Positions 45,324 to 54,851 of a DNA stretch of 64,000 nucleotides are shown one piece after another. The first letter of the stretch is position 1, and the number at the start of each line of letters is the position of its first letter. The position numbers and the translations under genes are program-made. The notes beneath the pieces are model-generated. The model searched no databases, had not been told where the DNA came from, and was given only the letters and a program-made list of their open reading frames with translations. This stretch comes from Verrucomicrobiota bacterium. GTDB taxonomy: Bacteria; Verrucomicrobiota; Verrucomicrobiia; Verrucomicrobiales; Verrucomicrobiaceae. The stretch covers positions 1 to 64,000 of the forward strand of contig JAFLEI010000012.1 in assembly GCA_017301975.1 (NCBI GenBank), given 5' to 3'.

Positions 45324-45358
45324 GCATTCGACATTTCGCCTCCGGCATTCGACATTTC
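45324..45358 (+). repeat. 14-base direct repeat pair
   Basis: GCATTCGACATTTC occurs at 45324-45337 and again at 45345-45358, immediately after the methyltransferase stop and just before the permease start at 45363. It may be part of a dispersed intergenic repeat; no protein or hairpin role is evident. Confidence 0.6.
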
Positions 45359-45362
45359 CGCA

Positions 45363-46283
45363 ATGCTTCCGTTTCTCCTCCGCCGCGCCTTCAGCAGCGT
45401 GATCGTGATCTTCTGCGTGATCTCGATCACGTTCGTGCTCGCACGGATCACGAAAGGCGGACCCTTTGACAAAGAGAAGGAACCTCCCCCCCACATCAAG
45501 GAAGCGCTGCTCACGCGTTACAAGCTCAACGGCACCGTGTGGGATCAATACACCGCCTACGTAGGCTCGCTCGTGCGTTTTGATCTCGGCTTGTCCACGC
45601 GATACCGCGACTGGCGCGTTTCGGAACTGCTGCGCCAGAAAATGCCCAACTCGTTCGCTTTGGGAACACTTTCCTTCCTGATCGCGAGTTGTGCCGGGGT
45701 GTTCCTTGGCAGCCTGGCCGCGATGAAGAAAGACACCTGGATCGACCGTTCCGCCATGTTCGGTGCGCTGCTCTCCATTTCGATTCCTTCCTTCATCAGC
45801 GGGCCGTTCCTGATTGCTGTTTTCGCCTTGTGGCTCGGTTGGCTGCCGGTGGGCGGCTGGGGCACCATGTCGCAGATGATCCTGCCTGCGATCTGCCTCG
45901 CCGCGCCCTACATCGCCTACGTCGCACGCCTGATGCGCAACAGCCTTCTGGATGTGCTCAAAAGCGACTTCCTGCGCACCGCACGGGCCAAAGGCCTCAC
46001 CGAAACGCAGGCCGTGGCAAAGCATGCCATCAAAGTGGCCATTCTGCCCGTCATCACCTTCCTCGGTCCGCTTGCGGCCCATCTGCTCACCGGTTCGATG
46101 ATCGTCGAAAGCGTCTTCAACATCTCCGGGGCCGGCATGATCTTCGTCAACTCGATCCAGAATCGCGATGTCTTCCTGCTCGGTGGTGCCGTCATCGTCT
46201 ACTGCGTCCTGCTCGTGCTCTTCAACCTGTTCGTGGATGTGATCTATACACTGCTGGACAAACGCATCAAACTCTATGCCTGA
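45363..46283 (+). CDS. peptide/nickel-type ABC transporter permease, DppB/OppB family
   Basis: A 306-residue permease with the family layout: an initial helix RRAFSSVIVIFCVISITFVLARI, a periplasmic domain (LTRYKLNGTVWDQYTAYVGSLVRFDLGLS, without naming more), and five further helices. The EAA-type loop reads RTARAKGLTETQAVAKHAIK, and GAGMIFVNSIQNRDVFLLGG is typical of DppB/OppB. It overlaps the second permease gene by eight bases. The matching binding protein and ATPases are not in the window, so substrate (peptide, nickel, other) is undecided. Confidence 0.92.
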   Translation: MLPFLLRRAFSSVIVIFCVISITFVLARITKGGPFDKEKEPPPHIKEALLTRYKLNGTVWDQYTAYVGSLVRFDLGLSTRYRDWRVSELLRQKMPNSFALGTLSFLIASCAGVFLGSLAAMKKDTWIDRSAMFGALLSISIPSFISGPFLIAVFALWLGWLPVGGWGTMSQMILPAICLAAPYIAYVARLMRNSLLDVLKSDFLRTARAKGLTETQAVAKHAIKVAILPVITFLGPLAAHLLTGSMIVESVFNISGAGMIFVNSIQNRDVFLLGGAVIVYCVLLVLFNLFVDVIYTLLDKRIKLYA

Positions 46284-47262
46284 GGCCGCCGCTCCAGCAT
46301 CCATCGCACGGCCGGACGGCTGGCAGATTTTGAAGCGCAACCGCGCGGCGCTCATCGCGCTCGGTTTTCTCGTGGGACTGTCGCTCATCGCCATCGTTGT
46401 GCCGCTGCTGCTGCCAGATGAATTGAAAGCCACCAGCAGCGCCTCGTTTGTGCCGCCCATGCAGCGTGCCATGGAAACCCATGCCACCCATGTTCTCGGC
46501 ACGGATGTGAACGGGCAGGACATGCTCTATCGCCTGCTCTCCGGTGCCCGCGTGTCGCTCGGCGTGGGGCTGATCGGCGCGCTGATCAGCCTCGGCATCG
46601 GCACTCTCTACGGCATGATCAGCGGCTACGCAGGCGGTCGTATCGATGGTGTGATGATGCGCACGGTCGAGGTGCTGCAATCCGTACCGCGCATTCTCTT
46701 CATCATGATCCTCATCGCCGCGCTCGATGATTATGTGAAGGAGTGGATCGACGGCTGGCGCCTCGCTGCACAGGCCCGCAATTGGAGCGATTTGGCGGCA
46801 AACATCAGCGAGGTGAAGGCCTACTCCAAGGTGCTCGTGATGATCGTCTCACTCGGACTCGTCGAATGGCTCACCATGGCGCGCATCGTGCGCGGTCAGG
46901 TACTTGTGTTGCGGGAGATGACCTTTGTCACCGCCTCCCGTGCAATGGGGCAGAGCCCCTGGGGCGTGCTGCGCCGCCATCTGCTGCCCAACCTCAGCAC
47001 CATCATCCTCACCTACCTCACACTCACCATTCCCGCCGTTATCCTCGACGAATCCTTCCTCAGCTTCCTCGGTCTCGGCATCGAAGACCCCGCCGCAAGC
47101 TGGGGCTCCCTGCTCAAGGACGGCGCGCAGGTCATCAACCCGCTCGAAAGCAAATGGTGGCTGCTCGTTTTCCCCGCCCTCCTCATGTCCGCCAGCCTCC
47201 TCGCCCTCAACTTCCTCGGGGATGGTTTGCGTGATGCGTTTGATCCGAAGAGCGGAGATTAG
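46276..47262 (+). CDS. peptide/nickel-type ABC transporter permease, DppC/OppC family
   Basis: A 328-residue partner of the preceding permease. It starts with a short cytoplasmic part, one helix (ALIALGFLVGLSLIAIVVPL), then HVLGTDVNGQDMLYRLLSGA, the OppC signature. The EAA loop is VTASRAMGQSPWGVLRRHLL and the end reads VILDESFLSFLGLGIEDPAA followed by SWGSLLKDG. Between helices there is an insertion (about 155-195, EWIDGWRLAAQARNWSDLAA) that usual OppC proteins lack. The gene ends two bases before the convergent stop of the nucleotidyltransferase-like gene. Confidence 0.92.
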   Translation: MPEAAAPASIARPDGWQILKRNRAALIALGFLVGLSLIAIVVPLLLPDELKATSSASFVPPMQRAMETHATHVLGTDVNGQDMLYRLLSGARVSLGVGLIGALISLGIGTLYGMISGYAGGRIDGVMMRTVEVLQSVPRILFIMILIAALDDYVKEWIDGWRLAAQARNWSDLAANISEVKAYSKVLVMIVSLGLVEWLTMARIVRGQVLVLREMTFVTASRAMGQSPWGVLRRHLLPNLSTIILTYLTLTIPAVILDESFLSFLGLGIEDPAASWGSLLKDGAQVINPLESKWWLLVFPALLMSASLLALNFLGDGLRDAFDPKSGD

Positions 47263-47264
47263 AA

Positions 47265-47987
47265 TCAATCTCGCGAGGGGCTTAGTTCGTCCAGCATCTG
47301 CGAAATCGGTTGATCAGCCGAACGCTGCGCCTCCGCTTCCATCAGGCGCAGCGGCTTGAGCACGTGATCTTCGACATCCAGTTTGTGGCCGAACAAGCCG
47401 GTCCATAGATCTTCAACATTCAGGCGGAAGTGATTCACGTCGCCATTCTCCGGCCGACGGAAGTAAGGTGAACAGTCCAGCAGATCCTCGATGAGATCTT
47501 GCTCATTGGGATGTCCGTCACAGAGCTGACGCACGCGATGAAACGCGCGCAGATCTTTCGTGACAAGGTTTTCTTGCTCCGCTGTACGTGAGCGGTGGAG
47601 TTTGCCGATCAGCACGTCGCGCACATGTGGTACGATGACTTTTACGCCATGCCGCATTTCCATATGCGCACGCTGGAGGTAATGCGCGGTGGTGCGGAAG
47701 AAATGGCGTGGGCACAACTGCAGGGCGAACGCGGGGCGCAGAGTGCCGCCTGCCGTCAGTTCCAGCTTTCGGGCCACAACACGCAGATGCGTTGGATCGC
47801 CTGAGACCATGATGTCCGCATCGGCGCTTGTGAAGGAGTCATCCAGACAGAGCTGAATTGGAACAGAGCCAAACAACGTCAATGGCTCCGCGAAATCCGG
47901 CAGCTCTGCATGCAGTCGTGCAAAGAACGAATCCAGCACTTGTCCGGCGGCACACGACCAGTTTGGCGGTGGCACAGACCAGTTCAT
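47265..47987 (-). CDS. nucleotidyltransferase-fold protein
   Basis: A 240-residue protein. The segment LTLFGSVPIQLCLDDSFTSADADIMV carries a G-S and a D.D pair, the pattern of the nucleotidyltransferase fold seen in AbiEii-like and MNT-type proteins. The following region (VIVPHVRDVLIGKLHRSRTA and DLRAFHRVRQL) agrees with the helical part of such proteins, where a lysine and charged helices follow the core. Its ATG overlaps the stop of a small upstream gene by four bases. It may be the toxin or effector of a two-gene toxin-antitoxin-like module, or a solitary tRNA/nucleotide-modifying enzyme. Confidence 0.6.
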   Translation of the reverse strand: MNWSVPPPNWSCAAGQVLDSFFARLHAELPDFAEPLTLFGSVPIQLCLDDSFTSADADIMVSGDPTHLRVVARKLELTAGGTLRPAFALQLCPRHFFRTTAHYLQRAHMEMRHGVKVIVPHVRDVLIGKLHRSRTAEQENLVTKDLRAFHRVRQLCDGHPNEQDLIEDLLDCSPYFRRPENGDVNHFRLNVEDLWTGLFGHKLDVEDHVLKPLRLMEAEAQRSADQPISQMLDELSPSRD

Positions 47988-48253
47988 GAGGGACCTTTCG
48001 TGTTCCTGGGTTGAATCGAGAGCCAGTGCATCGCCTGACGAACCAGCCGATCCTCAACACTGGGATCAGCGGCCACGCTCCGCGCCATATCACACCACTT
48101 CCGACGCTGCCTCAGTCTTTGGCTTGCCAATACTCGTGCTACCAGGCGTGCCAGCCGCTGCGGCGTGTCCAGCCCGCCTGCGGCTGAAATTCGCTGCAAC
48201 CGCTCCAACATCTGGGCGGTGGCGGCAGATTTCACGGCAGACTGCGTTCTCAT
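47984..48253 (-). CDS. small basic protein paired with a nucleotidyltransferase-like protein
   Basis: An 89-residue arginine-rich protein (LVARVLASQRLRQRRKWCDM) predicted all-helical and without a known motif. It is coupled to the nucleotidyltransferase-like gene by a four-base overlap, the arrangement of an antitoxin or regulator with its partner. The long gap to the next minus-strand gene upstream (polA ends at 48352) leaves room for its own promoter. Function unknown. Confidence 0.55.
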   Translation of the reverse strand: MRTQSAVKSAATAQMLERLQRISAAGGLDTPQRLARLVARVLASQRLRQRRKWCDMARSVAADPSVEDRLVRQAMHWLSIQPRNTKGPS

Positions 48254-48351
48254 GGAGATGGATAGCTTCTGAATTCGCTAACTTCAAGCTCTGGAGGGCG
48301 GGGGCAAAGCAGGCGTTTGGATGCAGGCATGGAATGGCCGGTTTGTAATCT

Positions 48352-51165
48352 TTAATGTGCCTGCAGCCAGTTGAGCCCCGTCCCCGCCTCAACTTCCACC
48401 GGCACGCCTTCCAGAGGCAAGGCGTTCCTCATCGCATCAAGGATGATTGAACGCGCCTGCTCCACTTCGCTCTCAGGCATTTCAAACAGAAGTTCATCAT
48501 GAACTTGCAGCAGCATGCGCGTTTGCAAACCGGCCTTCGTTAATGCGGCATCCACGTTGATCATGGCCAGCTTGATCATGTCGGCTGCAGTTCCCTGGAT
48601 GGGAGTGTTCATGGCAACACGCTCGGCCGCGCCGCGCACGGTGGCGTTGCCACTGGTGATGTCGCGGATGGTGCGGCGTCGGTGTGTGAGGGTTTCGACG
48701 TATCCGCACTGCTTGGCGTCTTCGACGATCTTTTCCATGAAGCGTTTCACCCCCGGAAACTGCTTGAAGTAATTCTCAATGATGGTCGCGGCCTCGCCAC
48801 GTGGAATGCCAAGGCGCTGGCTCAGGCCGAAGGCGGAGATGCCATAGATGATGCCGAAGTTGACCATCTTGGCCGTGCGGCGCATCTCTGGAAGAACACC
48901 GTCGAGTTCGACGCCATAGACGCGGGCGGCGGTGGCCTGGTGAATGTCGAGCCCCTTGGCAAAAGCTTCGATCATGGCCGTGTCACCACTGAGGGCCGCC
49001 ATGACGCGAAGTTCAATCTGCGAGTAGTCGGCGCTCATCAGCACCCAGCCATCCTCTCCCGGAACGAAGGCCTTGCGGATTTCCCGGCCCAGATCGCTGC
49101 GAATGGGGATGTTTTGCAGGTTCGGATTGGTCGATGCCATGCGACCTGTGGCGGCCATGAGTTGATGAAAAGTCGTGTGAACTCGTCCGGTGACCTTGGA
49201 CACCGCATGCGGCAGTGCTTCCACATAGGTGTTGTTGAGCTTGGTCACCTCGCGGTAGTCGAGAATGTCCTGAATGATGGGATGCAAACCCATGAGGGAC
49301 TGCAGCACCTGCTCGTTCGTCTGATACTGGCCGGTGGCGGTTTTCTTCGGTTTCTCGATGAGCTTGAGGCGGTCAAACAGCACTTCACCGAGCTGCTTTG
49401 GGCTGTTGAGATTGAAGGGTCCGCCTGCGTTTTCCTGGATGCGTTTTTGCAGCTCGGCGGCTTTCCGGTCGAGCTCGACGCCGTATTCACGCAGCGCCTG
49501 AACGTCGATCTTAACGCCGAAGTTTTCCATCTTCGTGAGCACGGGCAGCAGCGGGCATTCCACCTTTTCGAAGACGTACTGCTGGTCCTTCAACTCGGAG
49601 CGCATTCTCGCGGCAAGCTGCCACGTCACATCGGCATCTTCCGCAGCATAGTCGGCTACCTTGCGCGCATCCTCGGCTGCGACATCGGCCATCGTTGCCT
49701 GGCTGAAAAGATCATTCTTCTCCGTGCCGATGAGCGCCGTGATGGGCACCGGAGTGTAATGCAGATACGCCTCTGCAAGGTAATCCATGCCGTGCCGCTG
49801 ATCTGGATCAATCAGCGAATGCGCGAGCATGGAGTCAAAAAACGGTCCGCGAACCTCGATGCCATGCGCGAGCAGCACGCTGAGGTCAAACTTGAGATTG
49901 TGGCCGATTTTCTCGATGCCGCCGGTGGTGAACAATGGACGAAATTCTTCCAGCACAGCCTTGGCCGCGGCTTTCTCGCGGGGAAAATGAACAAACCATC
50001 CTTCGTGCTCCTGCCATGAAAAGGCGATGCCAACAATCTGCGTGTCGCGTGGATCCAGCCCTGTTGTTTCTAGATCGAAGCAAAAAGATCTCAGCGCAGT
50101 GAGCTGGGAGATGAGCTTGCGCCGCTCGTCGGCTGTCTGCACAAGATGATAAATGTGCGGCGTGTCTTCGATCGTGCTGAGCTTGACAGGAGCGGGCAGG
50201 GCAGGGGCTGCAAAGAGATCGGCGGCTGCAGGAGGTGTTTCAGAAGACTGGCTCGCGGCCTGTTCCATTTTGCGGCCGCGACCAGCTTTGAATTCATCAC
50301 CGTAAAGCCGGCGGCCGAGGGCGTTGAATTCGAACTCGGTGAAAAAGGCCTTCAGCGCGTCGTCGTTGTGCGGGCGGATGACGAGATCCGCCACCTGCGC
50401 ATCGTACGGCGCATTCACGAAGATGGTGGCAAGCTGCTTGGAAAGCATGGCATCTTCCTTGCTCGCTTCGAGTTTCTCCTTCTGCTTGCCTTTGAGCTGG
50501 GCGGTGTTGGCCAGCAGATTCTCCACGCTGCCGAACTGCTGGATGAGGGCCGTGGCCGTTTTTTCGCCAAAGCCTTTTACGCCTGGGATGTTATCGACGG
50601 CGTCGCCCATCAGCGCGAGGATGTCGATGACCTGCTCCGGACGTTCGATGCCCCAGCGCTCACAGACTTCCTTCACGCCGAGGATTTCCAGATCCGCACC
50701 AGAGCGGCCCGGTTTGTAGATCTTCACGTGCTCGGAGACAAGCTGGCCGAAGTCTTTGTCAGGCGTGACCATGAAGGTCTCGATACCCTCCTTCTCGGCG
50801 CGTTTGGCCATGATGCCAATGATGTCGTCCGCCTCGTAGCCATCACGCACGAGGATCGGCACGTTCATGGCCTCCATGAGGCGTTTGATCTGCGGGATGG
50901 CCATGCTGATGTCCTCTGGCATCTCTTCGCGCTGTGCCTTGTAGGCAGGGAACATCTCATGGCGCGGCGTGGGCGCGGAGGTGTCCAGTGCCACGGCGAG
51001 ATGCGTCGGCTGCTGGTTCTTTAGTATGTCGAGCAGCGTGTTGGCAAAGCCGTACAGCGCAGACGTGTTCAATCCATCACTGGTGCGGATGGGGGCTTTG
51101 ATGAAGGCAAAGTGCGCGCGGTAAAGCAGCGCCATGCCGTCGAGAAGGAAGAGGCGTTGGGACAT
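48352..51165 (-). CDS. polA: DNA polymerase I
   Basis: PolA processes Okazaki fragments and fills repair gaps. The 937-residue protein has three parts. Residues 1-290 are the 5'-nuclease (FLLDGMALLYRAHFAF, DGYEADDIIG, ALMGDAVDNIPGVKGFGEKT). About 330-520 is the 3'-5' exonuclease with FDLETTGLDPRDTQIVGIAF, so the proofreading acidic pair looks intact. The polymerase domain has motif A SADYSQIELRVMAAL near 715, motif B RRTAKMVNFGIIYG, and motif C LLQVHDELLFEMPE near 887. Length is normal. The gene stands alone, with 40 bases to the antiporter gene upstream. Confidence 0.97.
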   Translation of the reverse strand: MSQRLFLLDGMALLYRAHFAFIKAPIRTSDGLNTSALYGFANTLLDILKNQQPTHLAVALDTSAPTPRHEMFPAYKAQREEMPEDISMAIPQIKRLMEAMNVPILVRDGYEADDIIGIMAKRAEKEGIETFMVTPDKDFGQLVSEHVKIYKPGRSGADLEILGVKEVCERWGIERPEQVIDILALMGDAVDNIPGVKGFGEKTATALIQQFGSVENLLANTAQLKGKQKEKLEASKEDAMLSKQLATIFVNAPYDAQVADLVIRPHNDDALKAFFTEFEFNALGRRLYGDEFKAGRGRKMEQAASQSSETPPAAADLFAAPALPAPVKLSTIEDTPHIYHLVQTADERRKLISQLTALRSFCFDLETTGLDPRDTQIVGIAFSWQEHEGWFVHFPREKAAAKAVLEEFRPLFTTGGIEKIGHNLKFDLSVLLAHGIEVRGPFFDSMLAHSLIDPDQRHGMDYLAEAYLHYTPVPITALIGTEKNDLFSQATMADVAAEDARKVADYAAEDADVTWQLAARMRSELKDQQYVFEKVECPLLPVLTKMENFGVKIDVQALREYGVELDRKAAELQKRIQENAGGPFNLNSPKQLGEVLFDRLKLIEKPKKTATGQYQTNEQVLQSLMGLHPIIQDILDYREVTKLNNTYVEALPHAVSKVTGRVHTTFHQLMAATGRMASTNPNLQNIPIRSDLGREIRKAFVPGEDGWVLMSADYSQIELRVMAALSGDTAMIEAFAKGLDIHQATAARVYGVELDGVLPEMRRTAKMVNFGIIYGISAFGLSQRLGIPRGEAATIIENYFKQFPGVKRFMEKIVEDAKQCGYVETLTHRRRTIRDITSGNATVRGAAERVAMNTPIQGTAADMIKLAMINVDAALTKAGLQTRMLLQVHDELLFEMPESEVEQARSIILDAMRNALPLEGVPVEVEAGTGLNWLQAH

Positions 51166-51205
51166 TTGCGCTCAGAGTAGGCGGCAGCACGGCCTGCGCA
51201 AATGC

Positions 51206-52903
51206 TCAAGCCCCCTGCAGGGTGATCGCCGCATCCTCCATGGCCCGGCTGGCTTCGGTCTCATCATTCACCACCTGTGTGGCTCCAAGGCGCTTGAGAC
51301 GCTCCACATCGGAGCTGAAGCGCGCGCGCGCCAGCACCGAGATGTCCGGACGATGCTCGCGGATCATGGCCAGCGCCTGGGCGTTGACCGTGGCATCGGG
51401 GAAGGTCAGTGCGACCATGCGTGCATGTTTCAGTTGGGTAAGCTCCCAGGTCTCCTCATGGCTGGCATCCGCAAACAGCACGGCCTGGCCCTGGCGTTTG
51501 AGCTTTTGCACGGTTTCAGCATTCAGCTCCACCACCAGCGTGCGAACTCCCGAGTCGAGCAGCGTTTTGTTGACCTTTTCGCCCACAGGGCCGTGGCCGC
51601 AGATGATGGCGTGGTCCGTCAGGCCGCTGATGCGCTGGCGCAGGTTGCCGGCATCGGCCTTGACCGGTTTGCCCCGGCCCCAGCCGCGTTTCACCAGCCA
51701 TTCGCCCAGCGGTATGCCAAACTTCAGCAGGGCAGGCAGGAGGCCCATGGAGAGCGCGCTCGCGGCCAGGAGGGTCTGCTGGGTGTCAGTGCTCCAAAGA
51801 TGAGCTCCACCCGCATTCTGCAGCAGAACGAGGGAGAATTCCCCCGCGCTGCACAATCCGATCCCCGCCATGAGCGCCTGCCTGTGGGCGAGGCCGAGAC
51901 GACGTGCGATGACGGTGATGAGGCCTGCTTTGGTGAGCATGAGCGCTGCTGTAAGAGCGCAAATAGGCATCCATAAAACCAAGGCGGCCTTCACGTCGAT
52001 CATGAGACCGACAGATACAAAAAACAGCGTGAGGAATAGATCCTTCAGCGGCATCACATCCGCCAGAATGCGGTGCTTGAAGATGGATTCGCTGACCGCG
52101 AGGCCCGCGACAAAAGCTCCTAGTGCGAGCCCAAGCCCGAGCAGGCCGCCGACGAAAGCAAGGCCGACGCAACTGCCGATAACCGAGAGCGTGAACAGCT
52201 CACGGCTGCGCGTGCGCGTCACCGCGTTCAGCAGCCAGGGGATGACCCATCTCGCGGCGACACCCGCCAGAATCACAAAGGCACCACCACGCAGGGCCAG
52301 CGACCCCAATCGCGGCATCAGCGCCGTGGCAACGCCTTCATGAGGCAGGAGAAGCGGCAGGAAGAGAAAGAAGACGATGATGAACAGATCCTGAAAAATT
52401 GCCACAGCCAGCGCCATGCGAGCGCCAGGGCTGGCCTCCAGCCCAAGGTCTTGAAAGCTCTTCAAGCTGACCGCCGTGGAGCTCATGGCCAGCGCGACGG
52501 CCAGAAGCACGCCCCCCTGCCATGATGACGAATGCAGCGCGGTCGAAGCTGCGGCTACCACCGCCATGCAAAGCCCCATCTGCCAGCCCCCCCCCACAAA
52601 TGCGAGCCTGCGCAGGAAGCGCAGTTCACCAAGAGAGAACTCCAGTCCCAGAGTGAACATCAGCAGCACCACCCCAAACTCCGCCATCTGCGAGACCTGC
52701 TCGTGCGATTCACCGCCACCGAGCAAGTGAAGCACTCCAGAGTTCGCGATAAGAACTCCGCAGATGAAATAACCCGCCAGCATCGACTGCCTCAGGCGCA
52801 GCAACAGCAAAGAAACCAGCACCACCCCCGCCAGCATCAGCGCCAGCAATGCGAACAGCGGCGGAATGCCCTCTGCCGCTGCCATGACAGGTGCCGAAAT
52901 CAT
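51206..52903 (-). CDS. monovalent cation:proton antiporter, KefB/RosB type (CPA2)
   Basis: A 565-residue membrane protein with about 12-13 transmembrane segments followed by a cytoplasmic Rossmann (TrkA-N) domain. Membrane motifs include GGGESHEQVSQMAEFGVVLLMFT-type start, LGLEFSLGELRFL and AVALAMSSTAVSLKSFQDLG. The nucleotide domain starts HAIICGHGPVGEKVNKTLL near residue 433, and includes VLFADASHEETWELTQLKHA and LARARFSSDVERLKRLGATQ. Such systems exchange K+ or Na+ for protons and are gated by nucleotides. It overlaps the upstream ABC exporter gene by four bases. Confidence 0.9.
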   Translation of the reverse strand: MISAPVMAAAEGIPPLFALLALMLAGVVLVSLLLLRLRQSMLAGYFICGVLIANSGVLHLLGGGESHEQVSQMAEFGVVLLMFTLGLEFSLGELRFLRRLAFVGGGWQMGLCMAVVAAASTALHSSSWQGGVLLAVALAMSSTAVSLKSFQDLGLEASPGARMALAVAIFQDLFIIVFFLFLPLLLPHEGVATALMPRLGSLALRGGAFVILAGVAARWVIPWLLNAVTRTRSRELFTLSVIGSCVGLAFVGGLLGLGLALGAFVAGLAVSESIFKHRILADVMPLKDLFLTLFFVSVGLMIDVKAALVLWMPICALTAALMLTKAGLITVIARRLGLAHRQALMAGIGLCSAGEFSLVLLQNAGGAHLWSTDTQQTLLAASALSMGLLPALLKFGIPLGEWLVKRGWGRGKPVKADAGNLRQRISGLTDHAIICGHGPVGEKVNKTLLDSGVRTLVVELNAETVQKLKRQGQAVLFADASHEETWELTQLKHARMVALTFPDATVNAQALAMIREHRPDISVLARARFSSDVERLKRLGATQVVNDETEASRAMEDAAITLQGA

Positions 52904-54774
52904 GGCTCATGTTGGTTGTTGCTGTTGAACTGCAGGTGATAAAGCTTTTGGTACATCGGGTTGCGGCCCAGCAGTTCTGCGTGCGTACCACGGTCAACGA
53001 TGCGGCCCTGATCCATGACGATGATCTGATCTGCCTGAAGAACTGTCGAAAGCCGGTGCGCGATGGCGACGACCGTTTTGCCCGCAGAAAGCGTGTGGAT
53101 GGCATCCTGGATGATTTTCTCGCTTTCGGTGTCGAGCGCGGAGGTGGCTTCATCCAGCAGCAGGACCGGCGCATCGCGCAGAATCGCACGGGCGATGGAA
53201 ATGCGCTGTTTCTGGCCGCCGGAGAGGTTGCACCCGCCTTCACCGACAATCGCGTCGTAGCCGTTGCTGATCTGCTCGATGAACTCGTGCGCATGCGCCT
53301 GCTTCGCAGCGGCGATGATTTCTTCCTCGCTGGCATTGAGGCGGCCATACCGGATGTTCTCGCGGATGGTGTCATGAAACAGAAAGGTGTCCTGATTGAC
53401 GATGCCGATGTTGGCCCGCAGGGAGTTCTGCGTGACGGACCGCAGTTCATGCCCGTCCAGCATGACCGAACCCTCGTCCGGATCGTAAAAGCGCAGCAGG
53501 AGCGAAAAGAGCGTGCTTTTTCCTGCGCCGCTGGGGCCTACCAGAGCATAAAACTTTCCGGGGTCCAGGTTGAGCGTGACGCCGGTCACGGCTGGAGCGG
53601 TCTTTTTCTCACCAGTGCTTTCGCGGTAATAAAGGGCCGTGTTTTGGAAGCTGATCTCGCCTCGCGCACGTCCGATGTCTTTCGCATCAGGAGCATCCAA
53701 AATGTCAGGGGTGCGCTCCAGCAGTTCAAACACCATGCCCGCCGCGACCGTGGTTTTCTGCAGCATCATCTGTACACGGCTCAGTTCCTTCACTGGGGGA
53801 TAGATCTGCGTGAGAGCCATCACGAGCAGGAAAAAGTTTTCCGCCTCCAGGCCGCGATCCCATGCATACACCAAGCCTGCGGCAATGCCCAGAGAGGCAA
53901 TGGTTTCCACGCATGGGCCGACAAATTCGACCGCTTTGGCCCAGCGCACCATGTTGCGTGTCATGCTGGCGTTGGTGCGTTCAAAGCGCTGCTCGGCATG
54001 CTTTTCACCGGCATAGGCTTTGACCAGCCTGATGCCCGCAAAGGATTCCTGCATGGAAACCATCAGCTCCCTGGAGTCGTATTCCTCGCGCGCTCCGGAT
54101 TTGCGCACCCGTTTGCCGATGCGAATGATCGGCATGAGGCACAAAGGGAAAACGACGAGTGACATGAGGGTGAAAAACCAATCCTGGGCAAAAAGGACAA
54201 CCAGAATGGAGATGATGGTCAGGGGGCGCTGCGCAAGAATCTGAATCAGTTGCATGGCGTTGCGCTGGACCGTGGCGGTCTGGCTGGTGACCGTCTGCAT
54301 CAGCTCGCCTGTTTTGGCGGAATTGAAAAAGACGGGTGACTGCCGCATCACGCAATGAAAGGCGTCATTGCGAAGCTGGTAGGCCACCTTGCTCGTCACC
54401 CATGCCTGCATGTAGCTGGAAAGATAACCGAAAAAGCCGCGCAGGAAGATCAGGACTGGAATGAAAGAGCAGGCGATCATGACACCCGTCAAACCGATCG
54501 GAGCATCAGCATCGAGGCCGAACATTTTTGCCAGATTAATCTCACCAATCAAAGGCAGTTCGGTGCCCTCTCCCAGGGTGCGTGTTTTGCCTTTCAAAAC
54601 CAGTGAGAAGATCAACTGGAACCCAATCAGCATGAAGCCATTGAACACTGCGCTGAGCATGCCCAGCAGCACACTCAATGCGAAACGACCGCGATAAGGC
54701 AGGACATACTTCCAAATGGATGTAAGCGTTTTTTTAACCAGGGCTGCGAACTGAAGGTCTTCCGTAAGGTGCAT
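52900..54774 (-). CDS. MsbA-like ABC exporter
   Basis: A 624-residue half-transporter with six membrane helices (FALSVLLGMLSAVFNGFMLI onward) and an ATPase domain: GPSGAGKSTLFSLLLRFYDP (Walker A), LSGGQKQRISIARAIL (signature), VLLLDEATSALD (Walker B) and AIAHRLSTV (switch). The helix-2 region QLRNDAFHCVMRQSPVFFN and the loop around RKSGAREEYDSRELMVSMQE fit MsbA/lipid-flippase-type exporters. It sits beside glycosyltransferase genes, so it may flip lipid A or a lipid-linked glycan. Its start is 77 bases from the GT4 gene ending at 54852. Confidence 0.88.
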   Translation of the reverse strand: MHLTEDLQFAALVKKTLTSIWKYVLPYRGRFALSVLLGMLSAVFNGFMLIGFQLIFSLVLKGKTRTLGEGTELPLIGEINLAKMFGLDADAPIGLTGVMIACSFIPVLIFLRGFFGYLSSYMQAWVTSKVAYQLRNDAFHCVMRQSPVFFNSAKTGELMQTVTSQTATVQRNAMQLIQILAQRPLTIISILVVLFAQDWFFTLMSLVVFPLCLMPIIRIGKRVRKSGAREEYDSRELMVSMQESFAGIRLVKAYAGEKHAEQRFERTNASMTRNMVRWAKAVEFVGPCVETIASLGIAAGLVYAWDRGLEAENFFLLVMALTQIYPPVKELSRVQMMLQKTTVAAGMVFELLERTPDILDAPDAKDIGRARGEISFQNTALYYRESTGEKKTAPAVTGVTLNLDPGKFYALVGPSGAGKSTLFSLLLRFYDPDEGSVMLDGHELRSVTQNSLRANIGIVNQDTFLFHDTIRENIRYGRLNASEEEIIAAAKQAHAHEFIEQISNGYDAIVGEGGCNLSGGQKQRISIARAILRDAPVLLLDEATSALDTESEKIIQDAIHTLSAGKTVVAIAHRLSTVLQADQIIVMDQGRIVDRGTHAELLGRNPMYQKLYHLQFNSNNQHEP

Positions 54775-54851
54775 GAACGATGGTGTAGCGGGGGTGGGAA
54801 ATGCTGCGAGTGTCAGTTACACTAGTTGAGGGCATGATACCAGCACAAGGC

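Noticed and set aside
48352..51165. Possible loss of proofreading in PolA
   Set aside because: FDLETTGLD shows the first exonuclease motif with both acidic residues, so the 3'-5' exonuclease appears intact.
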